Shown: positions 43,062 through 52,953, numbered from the stretch's first letter. The stretch is DNA of 64,000 nt from Neolewinella marina (GCF_002631205.1 NZ_PDLO01000002.1:1-64000), one strand, 5' to 3'. A program made the numbers and translations. The notes: generated by a model not told the origin, from the sequence alone.

Positions 43062-43358
43062 TTAGCCTTTGCCCTCAATCACGGCGCTGAGGCCCCGGTC
43101 GCAGAGGGCTTCCTTTTTGGGCCGCAGTTCATTGAAGGCGGCTGATTTGACGGTGGCCCGCCCTTTCAGGTGGATCATCAGGGCCAGCTGTTCGGATTGT
43201 TCGGAGGAGTGGCCGAGGATCTCCACAAAACTCTGCATCACCCAATCGAAGGTGTTGTGATCGTCGTTGAACACGATCAGGTCGGCCGGCTCCCCGGTGC
43301 CGATGCTGATGTCTTCGTCTAACAGGACGTCTTCCTGGCCGGATGCATAAATACTCAT
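43062..43358 (-). CDS. clpS: ATP-dependent Clp protease adaptor ClpS
   Basis: A 98-residue ClpS, which binds N-terminal Leu, Phe, Trp or Tyr and hands the protein to ClpAP. The core LIVFNDDHNTFDWVMQSFVEILGHSSEQ is the degron-binding pocket and helix; LALMIHLKGRATV follows. The N-terminal 22 residues are variable, as usual. It lies directly before aat and 28 bp after the peroxiredoxin gene. No clpA is in the window. Confidence 0.95.
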   Translation of the reverse strand: MSIYASGQEDVLLDEDISIGTGEPADLIVFNDDHNTFDWVMQSFVEILGHSSEQSEQLALMIHLKGRATVKSAAFNELRPKKEALCDRGLSAVIEGKG

Positions 43359-43386
43359 AAGTTCAAGGCGCTAATTCTGGAAAAAA

Positions 43387-43857
43387 CTACTGGAGGGCCG
43401 CCAAAGTTGCCCGGATAGCAGAATAATCGGGTTGCTTGCCGGCCGATTCCAGGACTTCCGCGTAACGGACGATTCCCTCCCCATCCAGCACAAAGGCCGC
43501 CCGTTTGCTGACGCCGTGCATATCAAAGGCGTAGGTGTCGTAGAGGCAGCCATACTGCCGGCTCACTTCTTTATTGAAGTCGCTGAGCAGGGGGAAGTTC
43601 AGCCCCTGGCCGGCTTTAAACTGCGCCAGGGTGTAGAGGCTGTCCACGCTGACGGCCGCCACCGCCGCGTCCAGCTTGCCGTAGTCCGGCAGGGCATCCC
43701 GCACGGTGCATAATTCCTGGGTGCAGACGCTGGAAAAGGCCAGCGGAAAGAACAGGAGCACGAGCGGGCTGCCGCTGTAGTCTTCCAGGCGGACCAGGCT
43801 GCGGGAGTCGGAGTACAGCTGGAAGGCGGGCGCTTTGTCGCCGATTTTCAGGGGCAT
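43387..43857 (-). CDS. peroxiredoxin (AhpC/TSA family)
   Basis: A 156-residue thiol peroxidase with the peroxidatic Cys45 in FPLAFSSVCTQELC (Pro-x3-Thr/Ser-x2-Cys pattern) and a second Cys50 that could resolve it. The segment QFKAGQGLNFPLLSDFNKEVSRQYG matches the AhpE-like group. It reduces hydrogen peroxide or organic peroxides in the cytoplasm. It leads a three-gene minus-strand run with clpS and aat, an inferred operon. Confidence 0.88.
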   Translation of the reverse strand: MPLKIGDKAPAFQLYSDSRSLVRLEDYSGSPLVLLFFPLAFSSVCTQELCTVRDALPDYGKLDAAVAAVSVDSLYTLAQFKAGQGLNFPLLSDFNKEVSRQYGCLYDTYAFDMHGVSKRAAFVLDGEGIVRYAEVLESAGKQPDYSAIRATLAALQ

Positions 43858-44014
43858 GGGGTAAATTTCTGTGCGGTGGTAAAGACAAAGTCCATTGGGG
43901 ATTGTTTATTGTGGGTGCCGAACGGCGGGTCGCTTTATCCGGCCTTTGTTTTCTTTGCGGCCGCCCCGGCAAAGGGGTTGACCCAAGCTACGTTACACTT
44001 CCAAGCCTCACCAT

Positions 44015-44806
44015 ATGTCTTCCGTAATTGTCGACCACAACATCAACGAAAGTGGCGTCCCCGACGGGCAGCCCATCGTATTTGCCCACGGCTTCGGTTG
44101 CGACCAGCAGATGTGGCGGCACGTGGCCCCCCACTTTGAGGACCGCTACCGGGTTGTCCTCTTCGATTACGTGGGCGCGGGCGACGCCCAAAAACCCTTC
44201 GATCCGGATCGCTACGCTGCCCTGGACGGCTACGCCGACGACCTGGTCAGCATCTGCGAGGGGTTGGAGCTCAACAACATCATCCTGGTCAGCCACTCGG
44301 TAAGTTGCATGATCGGGGTACTGGCGGGTCACAAGTTGCCCGGCCGCTTCAGCAAGCACGTTATGATCGGCCCCTCCCCTCACTATATGAACGACGGGAA
44401 TTACCGCGGTGGCTTCGATCGCGACGATATTGAGGAGCTGCTGGAGAGCCTCGACAGCAATTACCGCGGCTGGTCGAGCGCCATGGCCCCGGTGATCATG
44501 GGCCCGGAAAACGGGGAGGAATTGTCCGAGGAATTGCGGGAATCGTTCTGCCGGATGCACCCCGACGTGGCCGGCGTTTTCGCCAAGGCTACCTTCCTGA
44601 GCGACAACCGCGAGGACCTGCCCGGGTACCGCGTCCCTACCCTCGTGCTTCAGGGCCGCAACGACCGCATCGCCGGGGTGGAGGTCGGGCAGTACACAGT
44701 CGAACAAATACCCGACTCTCAGATTCTGTATTTAAACGCTACAGGCCACTGCCCCCACCTGAGCGCCCCGGATGAAATCGTCGATTCCATCGAATCGTTC
44801 CTCTAA
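44015..44806 (+). CDS. rsbQ: RsbQ-like alpha/beta hydrolase
   Basis: A 263-residue enzyme very like Bacillus RsbQ, which binds RsbP and is required for the energy-stress branch of sigma-B. The triad is Ser95 (VSHSVS), Asp217 (LQGRNDRIA) and His245 (ATGHCPHLS), close to the Ser96/Asp219/His247 of Bacillus RsbQ. AHGFGCDQQMWRHVAP, LFDYVGAG and YMNDGNYRGGF are shared motifs. The same fold is used by the strigolactone/karrikin receptors D14 and KAI2. It is followed 10 nt later by a kinase with a matching PAS domain. Confidence 0.9.
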   Translation: MSSVIVDHNINESGVPDGQPIVFAHGFGCDQQMWRHVAPHFEDRYRVVLFDYVGAGDAQKPFDPDRYAALDGYADDLVSICEGLELNNIILVSHSVSCMIGVLAGHKLPGRFSKHVMIGPSPHYMNDGNYRGGFDRDDIEELLESLDSNYRGWSSAMAPVIMGPENGEELSEELRESFCRMHPDVAGVFAKATFLSDNREDLPGYRVPTLVLQGRNDRIAGVEVGQYTVEQIPDSQILYLNATGHCPHLSAPDEIVDSIESFL

Positions 44807-44816
44807 TTTGCTCACC

Positions 44817-46715
44817 ATGCACTTCCTCAACCCGTCGCTAAGTGCGGAGACATCGCGAACGATTGAGGACCACGCCCGCCAATTCGTCGATAACGCCCCC
44901 TGCGGCTACGTAATCACCGATCCCGACGGCCAGATGCTGGTGGTGAACGACACCCTGCTGGAATGGCTGGGCTACGAAGAGGAAGAATTTCGCGGCGCCC
45001 GACGCACCTTTCAGGACATCCTGAACCGCGGAGGGGCGATTTACTTTGACACCCACCTGGCCCCCCTACTCGGCATCCAGGGCAGCGTCCGTGAGATTAA
45101 CCTGACGCTGGTGCGCCAGGATGGTGGCAAGCTCCCCGTACTGCTGTCGGCCACCCAGCACCTCGCCCCGGACGGCCGCACGCGCTTCAACAGCATCATC
45201 GTTACCAACTTCACCGACCGAAAGAAGTACGAACGGGAACTGCTGGAAGCCCGCAAGCGGGCCGAAAATTCAGACCGGGCCAAAACCACCTTCCTGTCCA
45301 CCATCAGCCACGAGGTACTCACGCCCCTCAACGCCATCATCGGCACGGCCGATCTGTTGGGGGTTACCGAGCTGGACGCCAACCAGCGACGGCTGCAGTC
45401 GATCCTGGCCCAGTCCGGCAACCACCTCCTTTCCCTGTTCAAGAATATCCTCGTGGTGGCCAAATCCGGCCTCGGAGAACTGAAGGTTTCCCACAAGCCC
45501 TTCTCCCCCCGCCGGCTGGTGCACTCCATCGTCGACAGCTTTCGCTTCGGCGGGGCGGATGAGACCACCGCTTACCACATCGAGATCGATGACCGGGTAC
45601 CCCGCGGACTGGTGGGCGACCCCACCCTCTTCAACCAGGTACTCACCAACCTGATCGGCAACGCGGCCAAGTTCGCCCGGGGCGGCAAGGTGCGCATCAC
45701 CGTGGAGTCCCTGGGCGAAAACGACCACGGCCATCACATCCGCTTTTCGGTCGCCGACGACGGCATCGGCATCCAGCCCGAACACCTCGAAAAGTTATTT
45801 GAACCCTTCAGTCAGGCCACTCAGCACATCCACCAGAAGTACGGGGGATCCGGACTCGGGCTGTCGATCTGCCAGCGGATCCTTGAGTATTTCGACAGTG
45901 AGATCCAGGTGGAGAGTACCCCCAACGAGGGCTCCCGCTTCTGGTTTGAGGTGGTACTGCCCGAGGGGGAGATTCCGGCCGACACTACTCAAGGTATCGG
46001 CGAGCTGCCCATCATCGGCACTGGCCGGGTGCTCATCGTGGAGGACAACCGTACGAATTCCTTCTTGGTGGCCCGCTACTTCCGAAGGTGGAAGGTCGGC
46101 TTCGACCTGGCGGCCAATGGAAAGGAAGCCCTCCATTGCCTCCAGCAGAAGGACTACGACCTCATCCTGATGGACCTCAAGATGCCGGTGATGGACGGCT
46201 ATACGGCTTCCAAAAAGATCCGTCAACTCCCGCCGCCCAAGTCACTGACCCCCATCATCGCCTTTTCAGCCAGTGCGCGCATGGTCATAACCGAGCAGAT
46301 GCGCGACGCCAACATCGACGACTTCACCCTCAAGCCCTTTGACCCCCGGCAGCTACACGCCATCGTGCGGCGCTACCTCATTCCCTCCACCATGAACTTC
46401 CGCGAACTGCGCAGTACCCTGGACAATGACCCCGAAGAGCTCCAGGCCTTTTCCGGCATCCTGCAGAAAGAGCTTACCCAGGCCGCTACGGACCTGGACC
46501 AGGCATTCGCCCAGGACGACGTGGAACAGATCGGCGACCTGAAGCACAAGCTCAAGACCACCCTCCAGCTGCTGGAGGCCAACGAGGTCAAGCAGAACCT
46601 GCAGGAGATCGTTGACGACCTGCGGGCGGGCCGGTCCGCCGACCGCACCATGAAGATCGAAGTGCAGAACCGCCTCCAGCAACTGACGCGGCAGCTGGGG
46701 CGGCAGCAGTGGTAA
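44817..46715 (+). CDS. hybrid histidine kinase with RsbP-like PAS domain
   Basis: A 632-residue sensor without membrane segments. Order: PAS (about 15-140, with CGYVITDPDGQM, RGGAIYFDTHLAPLL and DGGKLPVLLSA), a short coiled linker, HisKA with His165 in SHEVLTPLN, HATPase (N-box NLIGNAAKF, G-boxes DDGIGI and GSGLGLS), REC (Asp453 in LMDLKMP, Lys506) and an HPt domain (His577 in LKHKLKTTLQLL). The PAS resembles the sensor of RsbP, which reacts with RsbQ. The start at 44817 is 10 nt after the rsbQ stop; a longer frame from 44772 overlaps it. No output protein lies next to it, so the phosphate may go to an unlinked regulator. Confidence 0.9.
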   Translation: MHFLNPSLSAETSRTIEDHARQFVDNAPCGYVITDPDGQMLVVNDTLLEWLGYEEEEFRGARRTFQDILNRGGAIYFDTHLAPLLGIQGSVREINLTLVRQDGGKLPVLLSATQHLAPDGRTRFNSIIVTNFTDRKKYERELLEARKRAENSDRAKTTFLSTISHEVLTPLNAIIGTADLLGVTELDANQRRLQSILAQSGNHLLSLFKNILVVAKSGLGELKVSHKPFSPRRLVHSIVDSFRFGGADETTAYHIEIDDRVPRGLVGDPTLFNQVLTNLIGNAAKFARGGKVRITVESLGENDHGHHIRFSVADDGIGIQPEHLEKLFEPFSQATQHIHQKYGGSGLGLSICQRILEYFDSEIQVESTPNEGSRFWFEVVLPEGEIPADTTQGIGELPIIGTGRVLIVEDNRTNSFLVARYFRRWKVGFDLAANGKEALHCLQQKDYDLILMDLKMPVMDGYTASKKIRQLPPPKSLTPIIAFSASARMVITEQMRDANIDDFTLKPFDPRQLHAIVRRYLIPSTMNFRELRSTLDNDPEELQAFSGILQKELTQAATDLDQAFAQDDVEQIGDLKHKLKTTLQLLEANEVKQNLQEIVDDLRAGRSADRTMKIEVQNRLQQLTRQLGRQQW

Positions 46716-46722
46716 CCCTATT

Positions 46723-48606
46723 CTAGTTTAAATCCTGCCCTTTCATGGCCGCGGCTACGTTGCGGTCCAGCGCCTCGTGCGCCAGCGGTGCGGTATAGGT
46801 GTTCAGCTCCTCCAGGCGGCGGTTGATCTCGTCCTTGTCGGAACCCTCCACGCTTTCCGCCAGGGCATCGACGTGGCGCTGGATCTCCTCCACCTGCTCA
46901 GGGGTGAGCCAGCTATCGTTCTGCCGGGTGAATTTCCTGGCGCTCAACAGCACGTTGTTGGCTTCCGTACGGGCCTCGGCCAGGGCGCGGGCGGCCATGT
47001 CGGCCTCGGCGTTTTGCAGGCTGTCCATGAGCATCAGGGCCATCTCTTCTTCGCTGATGCCGTACTGCGACTTGATGGTTACGCTCTGCTCGGTGCCGCT
47101 GCGGTTCTCGGTGGCCTTTACCCGGAGGATGCCGTCGGCGTCGAGGTAGAAGTGGATCTCGATCTGGGGGATGCCGGCCGGCATCGGGGGAATATTTTCG
47201 AGGATGAATTCTCCCAGTTTACGGTTGTCGGCGACCATGTCGCGTTCGCCCTGGTAGACGGCCACTTTCAGTTTCACCTGTCCGTCGACGCTGGTGGTGT
47301 ACTTGCGGCCCACCTTGGTCGGCACCTTGGAGTTCCGGGGGATGATGGGGTCCATGAGCCCGCCCACCGTCTCGATGCCCAGGCTCAGGGGGGTTATGTC
47401 GAGCAGCAGCACGTCCTTCTGGTTGCCGGCCAGCACGTCGGCCTGGATGGCGGCGCCCAGGGCCACGACCTGGTCGGGATCCAGGCTGTCGTTCACCTCT
47501 TTCCCAAAGAATTCGCTGACCCGGCGCTTCACGAGCGGCACGCGGGTACTACCGCCCACCATGATGACGTGGTCGATGGCCGACCGTTCCAGTCCGGCGT
47601 CGTTCAGGGCGCGTTCGCAGGAGCCCAGGGTCCGCTCGACCAGCGGGGCCAGGCGGCTCTCCAGTTCGGTGCGGGTAAGGCTGAGCACCTTGCCGGCAAA
47701 TTCCGCCGTGAAGTGCTCCTCCGTGGAGAGGGCCTTCTTGGCGCGTTCGGCCAGCAGGCGGATGCCGCCCCGCGCTTCCGGACTGTTCAGGTCCAGGTCA
47801 TAGCCTTCCCGCCAGTGATCGACGATGGCCTGGTCGAAATCGTCGCCCCCGAGGAAGGTGTCGCCGTTGGTGGCCAGTACCTCGAAGATGCCCTGCTCGA
47901 TGCGCAGCAGGGAGACGTCGAAGGTGCCACCTCCGAGGTCGTATACGGCGATGGTGCGCCCTTCGTCCTCGTCGGTGAGGCCGATGCCGTAGGCCAGGCT
48001 GCTCGCCGTGGGTTCATTTACGATACGGAGTACGTCCAGTCCGGCGAGCTTGCCGGCGTCGCGGGTGGCCTGCCGCTGGGCGTCGTTGAAGTAGGCGGGA
48101 ACGGTGATCACCGCCCGGCTGACGGTGGTACCAAGTTCGGATTCGATGCGGGCTTTGAGGGTTTTGAGGATCTCGGCCGACAGCTCGATGGGGCTGTAGT
48201 AGCGGTCGCGGCCATCGGGGCCGGCCACGGCGATCTTGACCAGCCGGTCCTCGTCCTCATCGATGATCCGGTAGCCGAAGCGGTCCTTCACGGCGGTGAG
48301 GTCGCCGTAGCTCTTGCCCAGCAGCCGCTTCACGGAGTAGATCGTGCGTTCCGGATCGGACTCCAAGAGGGACTTTGCCTCCTCCCCCACTACGGTACCT
48401 CCTTCCCGGGGGAAGTGGACGATGCTGGGGACGAGTACGCTCTTGCCGTCGGGGCCGGAAACGGCCACGGCGTGGCCGTCCCTGACGTGGGCCACCAGGC
48501 TGTTGGTGGTTCCCAGGTCGATGCCGACGATTGTCTCTCCTACGGATGAAACCGCTTCGTCTTCCTTAACTTTTCCTGCCTGCAGGTCGATGCTATACTT
48601 TGCCAT
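46723..48606 (-). CDS. hscA: Hsp70-type chaperone, HscA-like
   Basis: A 627-residue Hsp70. [13 protein letters not shown]-type phosphate loop, [29 protein letters not shown] and [22 protein letters not shown] are present. The stretches [40 protein letters not shown] are closer to E. coli HscA than to DnaK, and the C-terminus ends KGQDLN without the DnaK acidic tail. HscA releases Fe-S clusters from IscU. No iscU or hscB is adjacent. The start at 48606 (MAKYSID) is preferred; the open frame to 48888 is antisense to yciO. Confidence 0.88.
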   Translation of the reverse strand: MAKYSIDLQAGKVKEDEAVSSVGETIVGIDLGTTNSLVAHVRDGHAVAVSGPDGKSVLVPSIVHFPREGGTVVGEEAKSLLESDPERTIYSVKRLLGKSYGDLTAVKDRFGYRIIDEDEDRLVKIAVAGPDGRDRYYSPIELSAEILKTLKARIESELGTTVSRAVITVPAYFNDAQRQATRDAGKLAGLDVLRIVNEPTASSLAYGIGLTDEDEGRTIAVYDLGGGTFDVSLLRIEQGIFEVLATNGDTFLGGDDFDQAIVDHWREGYDLDLNSPEARGGIRLLAERAKKALSTEEHFTAEFAGKVLSLTRTELESRLAPLVERTLGSCERALNDAGLERSAIDHVIMVGGSTRVPLVKRRVSEFFGKEVNDSLDPDQVVALGAAIQADVLAGNQKDVLLLDITPLSLGIETVGGLMDPIIPRNSKVPTKVGRKYTTSVDGQVKLKVAVYQGERDMVADNRKLGEFILENIPPMPAGIPQIEIHFYLDADGILRVKATENRSGTEQSVTIKSQYGISEEEMALMLMDSLQNAEADMAARALAEARTEANNVLLSARKFTRQNDSWLTPEQVEEIQRHVDALAESVEGSDKDEINRRLEELNTYTAPLAHEALDRNVAAAMKGQDLN

Positions 48607-48779
48607 AGTGGGAATACGCGCGGAAGCGGCAGCTGGTTGGGTGGGCGGCGGGAGACTTCCGGGAATTGAAAAGGTGTTTCCACGCAATTCCGCTGCCTTC
48701 CCGGGGCTTGCCGCGAACATAAACGGCCGTCCGTCACTTGATGGAGCAAAAGACCGGGGGCACGATCGGCCTTCGTATG

Positions 48780-48787
48780 TATATTGC
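48780..48787 (+). promoter_or_regulatory. possible -7 element before yciO
   Basis: TATATTGC, two mismatches from TAnnTTTG, 15 nt before the ATG at 48803. The flank ATGTATATTG also occurs at 40907-40916. Confidence 0.4.
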
Positions 48788-48802
48788 CACAAAACCCACG
48801 CT

Positions 48803-49414
48803 ATGCTAGTAAGTATCAACCCTGACAATCCCCAGCCACGCCTCATCAAGCAGATGGTCGACATCCTCGAGGCGGGCGGCGTGATCATCTACCCCACGGA
48901 TACCGTGTATGGCATCGGCTGCGACATCACCAACAAGAATGCGGTAGAGCGGGTGGCCCAGATCCGCGGGATCGACCCCAACAAGGCCATGTTCAGCTTC
49001 ATCTGCCAGGACATCAGCCAGGTCACCGAGTACTCGGCCACCATCAACAACGACATCTTCCGGGTGATGAAGCACAACCTGCCCGGTCCCTTCACCTTTA
49101 TCCTAAAATCAAACAACCGCACCCCCAAGGTGCTCAAGAACCGCAAAGAGACGATCGGCGTACGCATCATCGACAACAACATCGTCGACGCCCTGGTCCG
49201 CGGACTGGGCCGCCCCATCCTCACGGCCAGTGTCAAGCACAGCGATTCGGTCAAGGAATACTACACCGACCCCCACGAGATCAACGAAGCCTTCGGCAAG
49301 CGGGTCGACGCCGTGATCGACGGCGGCATCGGTGGCAACGAAGCCAGCACCATCATCGACTGTACCGGGGAGGAAGCCCTGCTGCAACGCGAAGGAGTCG
49401 GGGTACTCAAGTAA
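48803..49414 (+). CDS. yciO: YciO family protein (YrdC/Sua5 fold)
   Basis: A 203-residue protein of the YrdC/YciO/Sua5 fold. The order [39 protein letters not shown] and IGVRIIDN matches this superfamily and the overall layout matches E. coli YciO. Sua5/TsaC makes threonylcarbamoyl-AMP for the t6A modification of tRNA; YciO members are related but less well understood. The start at 48803 is the first ATG with conserved sequence. The TonB receptor follows 7 nt after its stop. Confidence 0.88.
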   Translation: MLVSINPDNPQPRLIKQMVDILEAGGVIIYPTDTVYGIGCDITNKNAVERVAQIRGIDPNKAMFSFICQDISQVTEYSATINNDIFRVMKHNLPGPFTFILKSNNRTPKVLKNRKETIGVRIIDNNIVDALVRGLGRPILTASVKHSDSVKEYYTDPHEINEAFGKRVDAVIDGGIGGNEASTIIDCTGEEALLQREGVGVLK

Positions 49415-49421
49415 CCCGCCC

Positions 49422-51779
49422 TTGCCCAGGTTTATCTTTTCCCCGCGAGGGGCATCGCGGCGGCGGTTCCGGCTGCTGTTGCTGTTGCTTTGCCTCACGG
49501 CGGCGGCCGGCACCTGCGTACGCGCCCAGAACGGAATCATCCGCGGCAAGCTGTTCGACGCCGCCGACGGTGCCCCCGTACCCTTCGCAACCGTACAGCT
49601 CTCCCGCTCCGGAAGCAACGAACCCCGGGGCACGAACACCGATGCCGAAGGATTTTTCTCCTTCAGCCAGCTCACCCCCGGTGAGTACCGCCTCCTGGCC
49701 ACCTTCGTGGGCTACGACTCCACGGTCACACTGGTTACCCTGTCCGCCACGAACGAGATCGAATACCTCCGGTTGCTGCTCGACCCCGCCGCCGTCAGCC
49801 TGACCGCCGTGCAGGTTTCCGCCCGGCGGCAGCGGCAGCGGGATGACGTAGCCGTGTCCCGACTGACGGTCATGGCCGAGGACATCCTCAACGTTCCCGC
49901 CGTGGGCGGCACGCCCGACCTGGCCCAGTACCTGAGCGTGCTGCCGGGGGTGGTCAGCAGTGGCGACCAGGGTGGTCAACTCTACATCCGCGGGGGCAGT
50001 CCGGTGCAGAACAAGATCCTGCTGGACGGCATGACCCTTTACAATCCCTTCCACAGCATCGGACTGTTCTCGGTCTTCGAGACGGAGGCCATTGGGGTAG
50101 CGGAGGTGCATACCGCCGGCTTCAACGCCGAGTACGGAGGGCGCATTTCGGCCATTGTCGACCTGAGCACCCGGGCCGGCAACAAGCGGCGCCTGGCCGG
50201 ACTGGCAGCGGTGAGCCCCTTCCAGGCGCGGGCACTGGTGGAAGGCCCACTGCGCCCCCTCGGAGAATCCGGTGGCAGCGTCTCCTTTCTGCTTACTGGT
50301 AAGCAGAGCCTCCTGCCCTACACCGGCGAGCGCCTCTACGGCTACGCCGCCCCCGACAACTTCTTCACCGCCGGGTCGGACAGTACGGCCACCGGCGCGG
50401 CCCTGCCCTACGACTACCGCGACCTGTACGGAAAGCTGACCGTCTCCGGAGGCAACGGTTCCCAGCTGGACCTCTTCGGCTTCCGGTTTACGGACGATTT
50501 CTCCCTCGGCGAACAAACCGGCCTGAACTGGAGCAACGCCGGGGGCGGGGGGCGCTTCACGCTGGTGCCTCCCACCAGCGACATCGTCATCGACGGGGTG
50601 CTGGCCGCCTCCGCCTACAATATCGCCCTGAGGGAGGGGGACCGGGGGCCGCGCAGCAGTGGCATCGCCCACTACACCGCCCGCCTGGATTTCACCTGGT
50701 TCGGCGGGGCGGACCAACTGGCCTACGGCTTTGAATTCAACGGGATCAACACCGACTTCACCTTCCTGAACGACGGCGGGGTCACCTTCCGGCAGGAGGA
50801 CTTCACCTCGGAGCTCAACGGCTACGCCCGCTACAAGCGGCGGCTCGGAGACCTGATCGTGGAACCAGGACTGCGGGTGCAGTACTACGCCTCCCTGAAC
50901 ACCGTGTCGGTGGAGCCGCGGCTGGGGATGAAGTACGCCCTGAACGACGGGCTGCGGCTGAAGGCCGCCGGCGGTTGGTACAGCCAGAACCTCATCGCCA
51001 CCCAGAACGACCTGGACATCGTCAATTTCTTCCAGGGCTACCTCGTAGGACCGGAAAGCAGCATCGCGGGGGCCTCCGACAACCTCCAGCGGGCGGTGCA
51101 CGCCGTGGGCGGCCTCGAATGGGAAGCCTCCTCCGCCCTGACCCTCAACCTGGAGGGCTACTACAAGGGCTTCACGCGGTTGCTGGAACTCAATCGGGGA
51201 AAACTGCGGGCGACGGACCCGGACTTCGTGGCCCTCAGCGGCACGGCCACCGGCGCCGACGTGGCCCTGGAATACCGCTCCGGCGGGCTCCGGCTGGCCG
51301 GCAACTACGGACTGGCCTGGGTGAACCGCACCGAGGACGGCGTGGATTACCCCACCAGCTACGACCGGCGGCACACCGTCAACCTCTACGGCAGCCACGA
51401 ATTCGGACCGCAGCAACGCTGGAATGCGGGCTTCCGCTTCACCTTCGGGTCCGCTTTCCCCTTCACCCAGACTTTGGGCATTATCCAGGATTCCGGACTG
51501 GACAGGAATCCCGTGCTGGCGGATTTTCTGACGGGCAACGGCTCCCCCACGGTGCTGCTCAGTGCGGACCGGAACGGAGGGCGGCTGAGTGACCTCCACC
51601 GCCTCGACCTGAGCCTGACGCGCACCTTGCCCCTCGGCGGAAACGCCAACCTCGAGATCACCGGGACGGTAACCAATGCCTACAACCGGGAAAACACCTT
51701 CTACGTGGATCGCCTGAGGGGCGGGCGGGTCAACCAGCTGCCGCTGCTGCCGGCGCTAGCGGCCACGCTACGGTGGTAA
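49422..51779 (+). CDS. TonB-dependent receptor with carboxypeptidase-regulatory N-domain
   Basis: A 785-residue outer-membrane receptor. The carboxypeptidase-regulatory domain (about 35-115, GIIRGKLFDAADGAPVPFATVQLSR) is followed by a plug (about 125-230, LSVLPGVVSSGDQGGQLYIRGGSPVQNKILLDG) and a barrel up to LLPALAATLRW, with the terminal aromatic residue expected for barrel insertion. The reading frame is open to 49332 inside yciO; the TTG at 49422, 7 nt after the yciO stop, gives a signal peptide (FRLLLLLLCLTAAAGTCVRAQ) and is the likely start. Substrate unknown. Confidence 0.88.
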   Translation: MPRFIFSPRGASRRRFRLLLLLLCLTAAAGTCVRAQNGIIRGKLFDAADGAPVPFATVQLSRSGSNEPRGTNTDAEGFFSFSQLTPGEYRLLATFVGYDSTVTLVTLSATNEIEYLRLLLDPAAVSLTAVQVSARRQRQRDDVAVSRLTVMAEDILNVPAVGGTPDLAQYLSVLPGVVSSGDQGGQLYIRGGSPVQNKILLDGMTLYNPFHSIGLFSVFETEAIGVAEVHTAGFNAEYGGRISAIVDLSTRAGNKRRLAGLAAVSPFQARALVEGPLRPLGESGGSVSFLLTGKQSLLPYTGERLYGYAAPDNFFTAGSDSTATGAALPYDYRDLYGKLTVSGGNGSQLDLFGFRFTDDFSLGEQTGLNWSNAGGGGRFTLVPPTSDIVIDGVLAASAYNIALREGDRGPRSSGIAHYTARLDFTWFGGADQLAYGFEFNGINTDFTFLNDGGVTFRQEDFTSELNGYARYKRRLGDLIVEPGLRVQYYASLNTVSVEPRLGMKYALNDGLRLKAAGGWYSQNLIATQNDLDIVNFFQGYLVGPESSIAGASDNLQRAVHAVGGLEWEASSALTLNLEGYYKGFTRLLELNRGKLRATDPDFVALSGTATGADVALEYRSGGLRLAGNYGLAWVNRTEDGVDYPTSYDRRHTVNLYGSHEFGPQQRWNAGFRFTFGSAFPFTQTLGIIQDSGLDRNPVLADFLTGNGSPTVLLSADRNGGRLSDLHRLDLSLTRTLPLGGNANLEITGTVTNAYNRENTFYVDRLRGGRVNQLPLLPALAATLRW

Positions 51780-51782
51780 AGC

Positions 51783-52004
51783 TTAAATTTCCTCCTGCTC
51801 CCAGTCCGTCTGCGCCAGATAAATCAGAATGATCCCCCCAATTATCATCAGCAAGCGGACGAAAATGGAGATGCCCACGCCGAGCTCGTACAGCCAGGTC
51901 AGGAAAAAAATGTCGACGCCCACGAAATTCAGCAGCAGGGATACCAGCCCCAGGAACAGGAGCACGAAGCCGATGACGGTGAGGGTGGTGGAATGCTTGA
52001 ACAT
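51783..52004 (-). CDS. small two-helix membrane protein, hypothetical
   Basis: A 73-residue protein with two membrane helices (about 8-28 and 46-65) and an acidic C-terminus (QTDWEQEEI). A short amphipathic stretch (FFLTWLYELGVG) joins them. Similar small unnamed proteins are common in Bacteroidota. The stop is 4 bp from that of the convergent TonB receptor gene. Confidence 0.65.
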   Translation of the reverse strand: MFKHSTTLTVIGFVLLFLGLVSLLLNFVGVDIFFLTWLYELGVGISIFVRLLMIIGGIILIYLAQTDWEQEEI

Positions 52005-52087
52005 GGGGGCGCGTTTAGAAGGAAACTACCCGGGGGCCGGGGGTGTTGTCGCAGCAATGGTGATATTAGCCGCAAAATTATCCATCT

Positions 52088-52936
52088 TTGACTAACGTCA
52101 AGCTCATCGAATGTCCGCGCGACGCCATGCAGGGTCGCCACGAATTCATCCCTACCGAGGTGAAGGTCGCTTATTTGCAGGGGCTGCTCGCCTGCGGATT
52201 CGATACGCTCGACTTCGGCAGTTTCGTCTCTCCTAAGGCCATCCCCCAGATGCGGGACACCGCCGAGGTGGTGGCCGGCCTCGACCTGAGCCAGACGCGG
52301 ACGAAGTTGCTCGCCATCGTGGCCAACCGCCGCGGCGCCGTGGCGGCCCTCTCCCACCCCGAGATCGACTACCTGGGCTACCCCTTCAGCGTGAGCGAGA
52401 CCTTTCAGCTCAGGAATACCAACGCCAGCCTGGCCGACAGCCTCGAGCGGGTCAAGCAGATCCAGGAACTCACCGTGGCCGCCGGCCGCAAGATGGTCGT
52501 TTACCTGAGCATGGGATTCGGGAACCCTTACGGCGACCCCTGGAACGCCGAGGTGGTTGAGCAGTGGGTGGAGCGCCTGGCGGCCCTGGACATCACCATC
52601 TTCCAGCTCTCCGACACCATCGGAGTAAGCTCGCCAGCCAGCATCACCTACCTGTTTGCCAACCTCATTCCCCGCTACCCCGAGTTGGAGATCGGCGCCC
52701 ACCTGCACACCACCCCCGACACCTGGCGGGAGAAGGTGGTGGCCGCCGCCGAGGCCGGTTGCCGCCGCTTCGACGGGGCCATTCGCGGTTTTGGCGGCTG
52801 CCCGATGGCCCGCGACGAGCTCACCGGCAATATGCCCACCGAGCGCCTCGTTGAATACTTTGGAAGTCAGGCTACCGGGGTGGACACCACGCAATTCGCA
52901 CAGTCCCTGGAGGCCTCGCTGGACGTCTTCCGCTAG
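52088..52936 (+). CDS. mvaB: hydroxymethylglutaryl-CoA lyase
   Basis: A 282-residue HMGL-like TIM barrel. The N-terminal KLIECPRDAMQ carries the metal/substrate Arg-Asp; H-L-H near GAHLHTTPD, and GGCPMA (the signature loop Cys) are intact. The enzyme splits HMG-CoA into acetyl-CoA and acetoacetate at the end of leucine breakdown. The only start that fits is TTG at 52088, inside a sequence (CATCTTTG) that also resembles a -7 element. Confidence 0.88.
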   Translation: MTNVKLIECPRDAMQGRHEFIPTEVKVAYLQGLLACGFDTLDFGSFVSPKAIPQMRDTAEVVAGLDLSQTRTKLLAIVANRRGAVAALSHPEIDYLGYPFSVSETFQLRNTNASLADSLERVKQIQELTVAAGRKMVVYLSMGFGNPYGDPWNAEVVEQWVERLAALDITIFQLSDTIGVSSPASITYLFANLIPRYPELEIGAHLHTTPDTWREKVVAAAEAGCRRFDGAIRGFGGCPMARDELTGNMPTERLVEYFGSQATGVDTTQFAQSLEASLDVFR

Positions 52937-52953
52937 GCTTGGCGCGGAAGCGT

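Noticed and set aside
46777-48549. A 590-residue open frame antisense to hscA
   Set aside because: The hscA frame has unmistakable Hsp70 motifs; the antisense frame is a composition artefact.
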